From: Cloeon dipterum
Taxonomy: Eukaryota; Arthropoda; Insecta; Ephemeroptera; Baetidae
Length of the DNA: 64,000 nt
Reading direction: 5' to 3'
NCBI RefSeq assembly: GCF_949628265.1
Contig: NC_088788.1
Coordinates: forward strand, 15,686,001 to 15,750,000
A program made the position numbers and the translations under genes. Of this stretch, positions 11,375 to 22,709 are shown one piece after another (within the stretch, counting starts at the first letter, position 1; every line of letters starts with the position of its first letter). The notes under the pieces were generated by a model. That model worked only from the letters and a program-made list of their open reading frames with translations. It had not been told where the DNA came from and ran no database searches.

Positions 11375-14366
11375 AGTAAGGACTAGAATTATAATGATTT
11401 CTTTTCTTTACCTTATTAAACCACTATCATATGGAATTTTTCTTTTTGCAGTGGAATACGTGAATGCATCGGCCAGTTCCAGTTTTAACCAATCCGCCAT
11501 TGAGTCCATCAATCAACAAATCAGTCAAATCAACTTTATCCTCGATGAATTCTACCTTTATACGATGGGCATATTCATCAGCTGTGAGTTTTATTTGACT
11601 TCAAATATCCTGCTTAAACAGACTTATTTATTTTTGCAGTGATGCAAATCGGATTTGGTTTGCTCGAGGTGGGCGCCGTGCGCTCAAAAAATTCCACAAA
11701 TGTCATGATGAAGAACATGATGGACTCATGTAAGAGATAAATTAAATTTACAGGATTTCTTGCCCAAAAAATGTGATGAAAAATTGTTACAAACTATTCA
11801 ATTTATTATTTTTGTTTTCTTTCCCAAAAAATTATTTAAACCGTGCTTCAATTGAGAAGGAAAAATTTCCATTTCTGGAACATTTTTTCAGTTCTTTGCG
11901 GCATCGTGTACTGGTTGTTCGGCTTCACGCTGGCGTTCGGCACAGGCAACTCGTTCGCTGGGCTTTATCCATATGTGGCTGGATACAAGCTTGCTGAGAA
12001 AAAGATGTTCGCCAAATGGTACTTCGAGCTCTCCTATGCCAGCACGCCGGCCACCATCGTGTCCGGAGCCGTCGCCGAACGTTGCCATTTCATCGGATAC
12101 CTTGTCTACAGTTCACTCATTTCTTGTGAGTTTCTTTCTATCTAAAATAGCTTATGGAGATTTTTCACAGACCCATATTGTAACTACTATGTTAATTTTT
12201 TAAGAACTATCAAGCAAGAATATTCAATCTGAATAATTCCCATAAAATGAGTTCCCCATGGTTTTACTAAAAAAACACTTGAAAATTATCTGGTGAATCT
12301 ACAAAATAAATAAATAATATTTTATAAATTTTTATTTTGTGGCTTACAGGTATTGTGTATCCAATCGTGTGCCACTGGGCTTGGACCGAGGAGGGCTGGC
12401 TGAAGCAGTTGGGCTTCCAGGACTTTTGCGGCAGCTCGGTTGTACACATGTGCGGTGGTTGCTGCGCCATCGTGGCTGCCATCCTGCTCGGGCCACGTTA
12501 CAACCGGTGGGATAAGAAGAATGAGAATGATTCAGATGAGAACTTCAATGGACACAGCTCTCCGGTAACACCTCGTTCTCGTTCATTCACTAAATAAATT
12601 AAAGTTAGAAACCATGCAAACATTTGTTGCAAAATAAAGCTGAAATTCCAATTCTATATCAGCAAGGGAATTTATGGAGTTGTGATAAAGGAAAAATTAC
12701 TCGCGACTGATCACAAAATTTATAAGGTTTTAATTAGAAAAATTTTACCTCTTTATAGAATCATAATTTTTCCAAGATTTTAAGACCATAGAATTGAAAT
12801 AATTTTAAAAATCGTGCAGAGAGAACAGCTGGATCCATTTTAATCATACTATCTTCCTCTCTGTCTTCATTTTTTTAAATCATATTACCCTGTCTGGAAA
12901 ACGTTAGAAAATGTTTTCCATTTAGATATTTTATTTTCCAAACAGAAAAAGTTCATTTAAAAATTACGGATTTTAACGTTGAGCTTTTTTGTGTGTGTTT
13001 TTCTGCCTTCGATTACGCAAAGTAAAACTCTGTCACTTTGAAACTGACTTCGCACCACGCACATCGATCCTAAACGTTCTGACAAGTTGTCAGCTATTTC
13101 ATCAAACTCGAAACCTTTCCAGTACCTTTTTTCCGCTCCATTGTTTTACAAACATGCTTAAACTATCAGAAAAAAATATCAGAGTTTGAAGTGCATGTTG
13201 ACGAGATAATTTTTTTGCATGAATCTCCGCATTTCACCCCCTGGGGAGTTTCGACTGCTGATAAGAACGCTTATGCAACACTGATATCCTAGCTTTGTGT
13301 TCAAGTCCTGCTGTCAGAACTGTCACAGAGAGTCATCAAATTTCTCATTGCTGATCTAACTTTTTTAATTTATTTTTTTTCTCACAACGTGGAGTATCTT
13401 GCTATCTAGTAATAATTGTTATTCAAAAATTCATTAAAAGTTACACTATTTTTTCATTGAAAATTTTTATGGTGTCTTCACGGCTAGGAAAGGATGCAAT
13501 AATTTTTTTAAAGCTTTATGCTGTGTTTAAAATTATTTAATTTAAACAAATTTACAGAAAAAAACAGATTTGAAATATTTATAAAAAAATCAGCTGGTCT
13601 TTTTATTTAAACAAGTTAAGTATATTTTATTTGTTTATTGACTCAATTTGTAACCAATACAATGTGTCAATTGACTGGCAGATCAGCGCGCTGGGAGCGA
13701 TGTTGCTGTTCACGACGTTCCTGGCGTTCAATGCTGGCTCCGTGCTGCACATTTCTCAGCCAGGCGACGTCGAGCTGATCGTCAAAATCATCATCGTGTC
13801 GCTGCTGAGCACGTGCGGCTGTGCCACCACCACCCTCTTCATCAGCAAGGCCGGTGGCTTCAACCCGACACCCTTTAAGGGTCACGGCTATTGGAGCTTT
13901 TACCACACGGCCAACGCGGGCCTCATGGGCCTGGTGAGAAATTTTTCAAGAAAAAATTTATGGAGATTGGAAAATTGGGACAATTTTTTAAAGCAATCAG
14001 TAATTTACTTATGTTAATACATTCAATTCATTATATATTCGCCCCTAAATTATTATGAAGTTTTCTCTAGAACAATTTTGATGACTGATCTGAAACGCCT
14101 GCCGGCAGGGTGTTGATTTTTATTATTTTTTAATTAGACTAAACTGCGCAAAACCAATTTCCTCTTTTACCTGTCTGCTGAATGTGCACTTTTGTGAATG
14201 ATATGTATAACGAGTTAATAATTTAGGTGATTAGCTGTGCAAGCGCAGACTCCATTGAGCTTTGGGCTTCCTTAGTCTTGGGCTCATTGGGCGCTTTCGT
14301 CTACCTGGGCTTACACCACCTCACCAGGAAACTTAAAGGTGACCGACATAAAACAATCATGTTTAA

Positions 14367-14422
<56 letters not shown>

Positions 14423-15263
14423 CCAATTTTAATTGCAAGGATATTTATGGAACACAGAATTACTGGCAGAATTTTTTTATAATATATTTTCAAAGTTACT
14501 TTGCTATCAGCTAAAAATAAATAGTAATTTTCTTTTTGACAATTTTTTGTGGCTATCCCACATGAAAAATATATCAAAATTGAGCAGAAAAAATTGCATG
14601 AATTTTTTAATTTCATTTTTTTCAGTGGACGACGTGATCAACGTGATCCCAGTGCACTTCGGCGGCGGTCTGTGGGGAATTCTGGCGAGTCCGCTGCTGA
14701 AGAACGACGCGCTGCCTGGTCTTAACGGCACGCAGGCCGGCATCTACCTCGGCTACAACATCATCGGAATGCTGGCCATCGCAGCCTGGTCCATGGGCTG
14801 CGCCTTGATCATCTTCGTCCCGCTCAAGATGATGGGCTTGCTTCGCTCCTCGGAGCACGAGGAGATCATAGGCATGGACGCCGCAAAACACAACGAGCCG
14901 GCCTACCAGTACACCATCAAGGACATCGACCTCGGAGAGTACAAGAAGCTTAGTAAGCAATGTCAACTTTTGTATTTAGAAAAGGCGAATGAAAATTTCA
15001 AAGATCCTAACACACACACACAAAGAGCTCTAAAAATTATTATTTTAAGACTTTGGCTTCGGTTATTTTTTCAATAATTTTTTTGGGATTTTACAAAAAT
15101 TATTATTTGTTTTAAAGCCTTGCACAATTTATAAATTTTTGTCATTGCAGTCGAAACGAGTGGCAACCTTACGCCGACGACGCCGCAGATTTTCAACTTC
15201 ACCACCGGTGGCCGCATTCCGTTCAACCGGCAAGAGTCGCAACAAATGCCCATCATGGCGTGA
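11375..15263 (+). CDS. Amt: Ammonium transporter, AMT family (first of a tandem pair)
   Basis: Plasma-membrane channel-like transporter for ammonium/ammonia. The start codon is split: A at 11375, an intron with a GTAAGG donor, then TG at 11452. Exons: 11375, 11452-11583, 11640-11729, 11892-12125, 12350-12564, 13682-13933, 14227-14338, 14626-14952, 15151-15263. They join in phase to 491 residues with about 11 hydrophobic segments. The pore residues of AMT proteins are present: Asp177 and His185 in FQDFCGSSVVH, and His356 in IPVHFGGGLWG, matching the twin histidines of bacterial AmtB. The HISQPGD and GLLEVGAVRSKN segments fit the AMT (not Rh) branch. The C-terminal tail carries a TPTTPQ segment rich in possible phosphorylation sites. 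AATAAA follows at 15439-15444. The paralogue starts about 600 bp downstream in the same direction. Confidence 0.95.
14370..14419. repeat. (AT)n microsatellite in an AMT intron
   Basis: About 25 uninterrupted AT units lie in the intron between the sixth and seventh coding exons of the first ammonium transporter. Such a tract is expected to vary in length between individuals and can cause assembly slippage. Confidence 0.95.
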
Positions 15264-15816
15264 CAGAACTTCAGATTAATCTTAAGGCTCCACGTGTGAT
15301 TCTATTGAGAAAAAAGACATTTTGAGTACACCGGAACCTTGAGGCTCAAGAGAGTACTTTCAAGGGCCATATTCATTTAAATAGTGAAATTACAAATTAT
15401 ATGTTTTCCTTTGAAAGGATTGTGTAGTACCTGCAAAGAATAAAGGTTGTAGTTATAAAGACCACTTTGCTAAATGCAAATTATTACTTTTTTAAATTTT
15501 ATTTACCAAAAAAAGAGTTTCAGAGAGACCAAAAAATCAGCTGTTCCGAAATCGTCTAAACGCATATATTCCCGATTTTTTAAGAAAATATCTCAAAGTC
15601 ACCTTTTCCAATCGGATAGGACCTAATTGAAAAGCACGCGCGTCAAGGCTGTTTCACAGCAAGAAATGTATTGCAATTTCGGTCAAAAGTGCTACAAAAG
15701 TTAATTTTGCAGTTTTGGAATACTATATATCCATCTGCCTAGATAACGCACAGATAAAAAGCATTTTGGCGCTCTTATCCCATCGCCTAAAAGGTTTTTC
15801 AATGCCGCGAATCCGC

Positions 15817-15852
15817 TATATATAATGCCAAGTTCGGCCTGATCCCTCACTG
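15817..15852 (+). promoter_or_regulatory. Core promoter of the second ammonium transporter
   Basis: TATATATAA at 15817-15825 is followed about 32 bp later by a TCACTG initiator (A at 15849). A TCAGT at 15853-15857 is a less well spaced alternative. The predicted 5' UTR is only about 19 nt. The promoter lies within about 400 bp of the poly(A) signal of the upstream paralogue, so each tandem gene has its own promoter and the two are not read as one transcript. Confidence 0.7.
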
Positions 15853-15867
15853 TCAGTGGAACAAAAA

Positions 15868-18800
15868 ATGGACGAGGAGTTCGCTTTTAACTCGACTGTC
15901 TTTCATCTGATGAATGAGTCGGCGCTTTTGCGCTCAAGACTCAACGACATGGGCACCCAGGTGGACAAGTTCTTTACCTCCATCATGGCTATCGTTGTCA
16001 TTAGTGAGTAAAATCAAAATAAGTTTAAATAAAATTTATAAAATACTTTTAGATTCTATGAAACACAAAAATTAAATCCGACAAATCCGTCGAGTTGTTC
16101 TTTGGCTTTGTTAATTATCACGGAAATGGTATTAATCATAAATATCTGATTTTTGCCTTCCATATTTGAGTTTTTACTTTACCTATTGATTTACTTATAA
16201 AACAAAAAGCGGAAAAATATGAAATTTTATGGTTCAGTTACTAAAAAAATAAATGTATTACTAGTTCTACACACGGGATTCGGATTTCTGGAAGTGGGCT
16301 CGGTGCGGTCGAAGAATGCGACTTCCGTCGTGATGAAGAACATGCTGGATTTGCGTGAGACAAATAAAAAATACGCTCAATTGTGTCAAATTTTATAGAC
16401 ATTTTCGTTAGTGCTTGGGGCATTTGGCTACTGGATCGTGGGCTACACTCTGGCGTACGGCCGCGGCTCGGCCTTCCTCGGCATGTACCCGTACATCGCG
16501 GGCCACAAGCTGGGCCAGGAGGCGCAGTTCGCCAACTGGTTCCTCCAGTTTTCCTACGCCATCACCTCCTCCTCCATTATCTCGGGTGTCATCGTCGAAA
16601 GGTGCACATTCATCGCCTACCTCGTCTACAGCGTCTTTACCACAGGTAAACAGCAATAACAATAAAAATCTTGATTTTATATAATTTAGTTATTTTATTT
16701 TTAACTCGGTTTTCCATGTTGGAGTGAAATAATTTTAAACCGTAAAATATATTAATTTTTATTTATCCTCCATTAAAAATACTTAAATATTTTCAAGAGG
16801 AACACAATCTACAGAAAATTCGTTTATATGAAATAATTACTTTTTACGTTTAACTAAAAACATTATTATTTAGCTTCAAAATGTTTCTTGGTCGAGCGGG
16901 TTGCATACTCCGTGGTCTGCAGGCGTTTTAACCTCTACTATAATTTTGTTCTCAATTCCAAATTGGTAATAATTTCAGCGGTGACTTACCCTGTCGTGTC
17001 GCATTGGGCGTGGTCTCCAGAGGGCTGGCTGGGCTTGTTGGGCTTCAAGGACTTCGCGGGCAGCGGCGTGGTGCATTTGTGCGGCGGCAGCTGCGCCGTC
17101 GTCGCCTGTGTACTCATCGGCCCGAGGCGCGGCCGCTTCCCCAAGAAGGCGGATGCCGAGTTTGATGGCCACAGCACACCTGTAAGAGCCAGCGTTCAAA
17201 TCCCCGAAAAATTTAAAGCTCAAATAATAGCTTAACAGGCTGGGAGGCGCGCCGGAGCCGACTCGGCACCTTTCCAGCGGCTTTAGGGACAAATGTCTAG
17301 CGTTTCAATCAAAGACCTCGGTGCAGGGAGGCAAAAAATGGCCACATTTGGGCTCAATTTCCTCTGCGGCCACTTGAGCCCTATTTTGTCCGCTCGGTTA
17401 GCTCAAAGCCCACGGGATGAGCGGAGCATAGATTTTTAAATTAAAAGAAACAAATTGATCGAATAGATTTATTTTTCATAAACATAATTGTTTGTAATTA
17501 TCCACAACTACAATTTTTTTAATTTCTTGAATTTCTTATATTTATTGTTTTGTCATTTTGGTTTGGATTATAGTGAGAAGAGAGAATACATTGTTTAATT
17601 CGCAAAGATATTCATTTAATTTTATGGAGCAAGACTTCATCACTGTTTTATAAAAAAAACATGAGCACTGCTTCGATTTTTGCAATTCTTGTACAAAATA
17701 ATAATGAAAAAAATCGCTGGTAAATGGTGGTGAAATGGTAAATATCTGAATTTACTTAAATATCAAATAAAAAAATCATAAGAAGTAAAGTTTTCGTGAA
17801 TATTGAATATCCTTGATTAGTTGAAAAAGACAGATGAGTGTTATAGTTTTTTTTAATAAATTTGTAGTCATTTGCTTTAAGAAACAAAATACAATCATAC
17901 ACAATTTAAAAGTACAAATTTAAATTTTGTTTGTTCCACAGGCGGTAGCGATGGGCGGCATGGTGCTCTTTGTCGGCTTCCTGGCGTTTAACTGTGCCTC
18001 GCTCCTGCACATCTCGCAACCAGGCGATGGCGAACTCGTGGCCAAAGTTATTGTAAACACGGTGTTGTCCGGATCGGGCGGCGTCATCGGCGGCCTTCTC
18101 GCCTCCAGGCTCGGCTTGCTTGGCGGTGACAAGTACTGGAGCTACCTGCACACCCTCAACGTTGGTCTCTTTGGGATGGTAAATTATAAAGAAAAATGTA
18201 ACTAAAGTGGTGTTTTAAGTTTGCTGTGGAAAAATGAGAAAAGCTCGTTTTTTCTATCTTTGACACAATAAATTGTATTTTTGCTTCACACCGTAATTTT
18301 ATATTCTTAACTTTAAAGGTTTCTGTTTGTGCGAACTGCGATGCGGTTGATATTTGGGCTGCTTGGGTGATTGCCCTCTGTGGTGGAATAATCTACAGCG
18401 GAATCGTCAGACTTTTAGAAAAACTTGAAGGTATAATATACGTTTCCCGAATTGTAATTTCTTATTCCAGATTTTAAAAATTGACTCTTACTATAGAGCA
18501 AGCTTATCAACTCAAATTTATTTATTTGAAACCAATTAAATAAAGTTTGATTTTAAGAAAACAATTTTAAAAAATAAAATCAATGCTGCACGCGATGTTG
18601 GCAAATTTTTGAAAAATCACGATCTTTTGCATAAGTATTAAAATTGCATATCATTCGATTCGTCTCGCTGAGCGGATTTAAAAAATTTAAGGTTTAGTGA
18701 AATCTGAACTTTTCAAGAAATGATAGTAGTTTGATTTTTTTTTTAAAGACGTGGATCTAAAGCGAACCACAAATAAACCGATAACTGCATTCCTTTATGA

Positions 18801-19729
18801 AGTAAATTGTAAAATTGGTCACACGACAAGTTTAATTTTAATTTTCACTGACAAATTCTTTGAATGTGTAGTGGACGACCCTCTGAACGCAATTGCGGTG
18901 CACTTCGGCGGCGGGCTGTGGGGTCTGCTGGCGAGCTCGGTGCTGCGCGAGGAAGCATTGCAGGACAACGTGAAGGCGGGCCGCTTCCTCGCTTACAACT
19001 GCATCGGCGCACTGGCCATCGTCGCCTGGTCAATGGCCATCACGGCGGTCATCTTCGGCTCGCTGCGCTACGCCGGTGTGCTGCGGCCCTCTGAGCAAGA
19101 CGAATGCGTCGGCATGGACCTGGCCACGCACCACGAGCCCGCCTACGCCTTCAAGCCCGCCGACGTCGGACTCTACCAGCACCACGGTCAGTAATATAAC
19201 TAAAATAAAAACCCGTAATGGGTTCATGATTCTTAAATGCAAAATTCAGGAAAAAGTGAATTTTATTTGAAGTAGAGATGTATATATTATCTAACACAAA
19301 ATGTAAGTCATTCATACATCGAAAAATAAATTAAATAAAAAACTGACGCTATAACAATTTCATTTTGGCGGTAAGTTATTTATATTTAATGCAGTTCAAG
19401 AAAGGGAAAATGCAATAATAGGACAATCACAGATTAACTCGCATTACACCGTTGAGGAAAGACCGCAACTTAAGAAATAAACAAGCACGAAAAATGCGTC
19501 CTTCGATCATTAAAAAAACCTTTGTTTAGAATTATCATACTTTGAATTAATATTCAATCTAGATATTGATTTTTTTACAAAATTATATCAAGTTTCTGCT
19601 CTTCCAGAAGACAAAGCAGAGGAAGAGGAGCCACTTGCGAGCGTTAGCGGTGCTGCTGCACTGCGACACAAGAACGTCGAAGGCGGCTTGACTGACCCTT
19701 TCCTCGCCATGACCGGCTGCAATATTTGA
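15868..19729 (+). CDS. Amt: Ammonium transporter, AMT family (second of a tandem pair)
   Basis: Same transporter family as its upstream neighbour. Exons: 15868-16003, 16265-16354, 16412-16645, 16979-17181, 17942-18178, 18319-18430, 18872-19186, 19608-19729. They join in phase to 482 residues. Conserved pore positions are Asp178 and His186 (FKDFAGSGVVH) and His348 (IAVHFGGGLWG). Intron positions and phases match the first gene except that here the ATG is not split, which points to a local duplication. The ends differ: this protein has an acidic tail (EDKAEEEEPLAS). An alternative last exon at 19395-19480 would give a different tail. AATAAA lies at 19755-19760. A SINE copy sits in the intron after the fourth exon. 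The long exon 7 donor is taken as GTCAGT at 19187. Confidence 0.94.
17231..17430 (+). repeat. SINE-like interspersed repeat, copy B
   Basis: This copy lies inside an intron of the second ammonium transporter, in sense orientation. It shares ordered blocks with the minus strand of 8815-9035 (listed there) and the caccttTccagc and cctcggtgc blocks with the 46.4 kb copy. Its GC content is clearly higher than that of the surrounding intron. The 5S-like head seen at 46.5 kb is not recognisable here. Confidence 0.8.
19395..19480 (+). CDS. Amt: Candidate alternative last exon of the second ammonium transporter
   Basis: A good acceptor (taatgcag, ending 19394) is followed by a frame that continues the phase of the 19186 donor (G + TT). 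It runs 28 codons, including IIGQSQINSHYTVEERPQ, and ends in TAA at 19478-19480. AATAAA overlaps the stop codon (19477-19482), so a short transcript could end here. This would replace the acidic tail encoded at 19608-19729. It is inferred from signals only; the exon could also be chance. Confidence 0.45.
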
Positions 19730-19872
19730 AGTTTAGGCATCAAGAAGAATTGTGAATAAACTTTAATTTTGTGTGTTAAATATGTACCAGAGAGTGGATT
19801 TAGCACATTATCTTTCTTTTTAATGCACTGTTTGCGTCAAATTTCAAACTTAATTGTCTTCATCTAAAAAAA

Positions 19873-19908
19873 CGAACTAACTACTGGAATCTCCATTTAG
19901 TTAGTTCG
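19873..19908. repeat. Perfect inverted repeat with 11-bp arms
   Basis: CGAACTAACTA (19873-19883) is matched exactly by its reverse complement TAGTTAGTTCG (19898-19908) across a 14-nt loop. It lies just downstream of the second ammonium transporter, between two convergent genes. It could form a hairpin in either read-through transcript; its function is unknown. Confidence 0.8.
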
Positions 19909-22174
19909 CTTCAAGTTCGTTTATAGGGAATCATCATAATAAATGATTTATTTCACCAACGAAAAGCAATTATGGGCTGTACAGTAGTCTGTATAGGAAC
20001 TCTTGTTGAACTAAAATATGTGTAACCATTAAGCAAAAATTCAATTGCAACTCATTGCAGGTCTTAGTAGCTGGTTTGACCATATCTAGATTTAATCGTA
20101 TTATATTAAATAACTGTATCCATTTCAATAGCTCAAGAATTATTGTCTCCCCAAAATCATTTCTAGAAACAAGGTCCTTGTATTCTTAAATTTCTTGAAA
20201 TTTTACAGCAAAATAATTTTTAGTGTAACTAGAACTTCCATAGATGTGTTAATTTGAAAAGACGAATAAAACAGTGGTAGTTTTGGCCATGCTCAACATG
20301 TATTGTATTTTATTCGGCTCTCGTTTAACATACCAAAAAGAGAAACATGTGGAACTGAATCGGTTTGCAAATTTCATACAAAATAGAAAGTAGCGTTTCC
20401 TAGTTTGCAATTCAACACGCAGCAACCGAGCTTTGTCCCGATAGGAAAAAGGCGGCCAGCATGGCGCTCGAAATGATCACAATATTGTCCATTGACGAAA
20501 CGACTCACTTTCAGAGTGAGTGAAGCGGTCGCAATGAAAAACAAAACAACCGAGACAAATGATCCAAATATATCGGGTCCAAATCCAAGAAGTGCGATCA
20601 TCTTTTTTGATACACTTAACAGTACGATTAGCTTAATCTCTACAGTTAAAGCAGCCATGTCTCGAGCGGAAAATGTAAACCTAAACGCGTACATAATAAT
20701 TATAATTCACTAAAGCTAGTTAGCAATTAGACTTTATCTTTATCTTCAAGGCTTCTTTCTTTCGTTTGCTTTACGAATCGTGAGGTAACAATCAATCAAA
20801 ATAAAAAGAGAGGAGGGAAAACTTCAGCGAACAATAAAAGGAAGGAAGTTGTGTTGCTTTCGAGAAAAGTGGCTGGATTAAAATGCATTTTGAGGAGAGC
20901 TCCGTAATTATTTGTACTCGGTTATTCGTTTCTTTTATATTTTCGCGGTAAATAGTTAAGATAAAGAGTTGAGAAGAGGAGGAAAATGCACAATACTTGT
21001 TATATTATGTCTACGCGCTGAAATGCATTTTAATTGATTCCACTATGTCTGTGCGAGGAAAAACAACACCTTCTTTCGAAACTACACCTACTCTCTCTGG
21101 GTCAAAGATCCTCCACCGCTGAAAAACTAAACCGAAACGAAAGCGAATGAGCTGAGAATAAATAAAAGGATGATGAGGTTATGGCAATTCGGGAATATAT
21201 ATAGATAGAAATATGTATAAAACAATCGGCTTGTTCGTATCGATACCCGCAAATAACCAAACAAACTTTACAACGGACTAGCTTACACGGAACCTACGAA
21301 TGGGGGGCACAAAAAAATACGTATCTACCAAAATAGAAGTAAAAACACATAGAGGGTGGCTGCTCGGAACGAATCTATTGAGTGATCTCGCGTAAAAAAA
21401 TATCTCGTCGAAATAACGGACTTACACGCTAGCACTTAATCAACTACAAAATTACATATCTTTCGACCAGCACGCCAAAAAGTCCACACTCCAACCTCTG
21501 GCGGTCGGAAGAACAGCAGTACTGCTGGGGGCGCCAGAGTCACGATTCCGAAAGCGGAAGGGGGGCCAAGTGTGGTTCGTTTGGCGGAAGGGGATTTGAA
21601 GGACATACGTCTTAACAAATTAAAATCAAAATGTACAGCAAATTGTTCTAGAAATCAGAGGACCGTTGGAATTTTTGGAATCTGCTGACGCGTGATCAAA
21701 GGACCACTGGAATAGATGAGAAGTCATTACGTTGAGGCGTCAACACTGCTCAAGGTGGCATAGAAATATGGACATTTCTCGTTGACCAGCGTTAGACGGC
21801 TAACGCGGATTCCAAATATTCGAACGGCACTTCAATTACCCGATTTTTAACCTTATCATACCAAATTAATTTTTGACATTCAGGTCCTTGAATTATGTAG
21901 CCGCGGAACGGTCTTTTCAGCGTGCAGCATCGGTCAATAAAGAATTTTTCGCTGCTCGATCTCAGAGCAGAGGTAAATAATTATGTACGCTTTAGTTTGG
22001 CGTGAGTAACACGTTAGCGTAGTTGGTGTGAAACAAAAACGACGTCCGGGCCCTGGCCGGCCGAACGAGGATTCACTTACGTTGCTAGATTCATATCACA
22101 TGTACTGCAGCTACTACGTCTATTTTTTATCGTTTACAAATAGTTGGTTTTAATAATATATAATTATATATGAT

Positions 22175-22200
22175 GCGCGCGCGAGTGTGTGTGTGTGTGT
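22175..22200. repeat. (CG)n(TG)n simple repeat
   Basis: A GCGCGCGCGA run is followed by eight GT units. This alternating purine-pyrimidine tract lies in the probable REPTOR 3' UTR. Confidence 0.85.
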
Positions 22201-22709
22201 ATGTCGTTACGCTTACCACTAAGCCTACTCTGGCTAACTTTAAAAAATTGAATCTCAGACAAAAATAAATATTATTTCTCCTTAACTGTGTACTCTCCTA
22301 TTTTGAGCCAATATCACAAATTGTTGTGGGCAGATTTCGCAAAAAACTGTTGACAGATTGAATTTTGGTAATTTGTTCGTACCTTCCACCACCTGCACCA
22401 CCACATAATATCTCCTCGTGGCGCGAGCGGAATAGAACAGCGAAAGTTGTTGAATACGAGCGAGATAATATAATTACGATAGACGAGAGATAGAGAGAGA
22501 GAGTTACGGTTACAAGAATTATCATACAAGCTGGATAAAGTGCGCGGTTGGTTACATCTGTCGACAATTAAAAGCTTGCTCTCCGCCATGATAAAAAAGG
22601 TTGCGACTCCGACCCAGACGCTGACGAAAAGGGACTAGACTCAGCCTCCTCACTCGGGCACGATTTTCAGCGACTGCGCCCGCCTCCTCGAGGGAGGCTT
22701 GGCCTCGTC

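Larger units (their letters stand above)
19730..22709. other. Convergent intergenic region / probable REPTOR 3' UTR
   Basis: This stretch lies between the AMT poly(A) signal and the REPTOR stop codon. The right part is probably the minus-strand 3' UTR of REPTOR; a minus-strand AATAAA at about 20305-20315 is one candidate end. It contains an inverted repeat (19873-19908), a (CG)n(TG)n tract (22175-22200) and a GA-rich patch near 22480-22502. The 106-codon minus-strand frame at 20374-20694 is discussed under findings and is not called as a gene. Confidence 0.5.
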
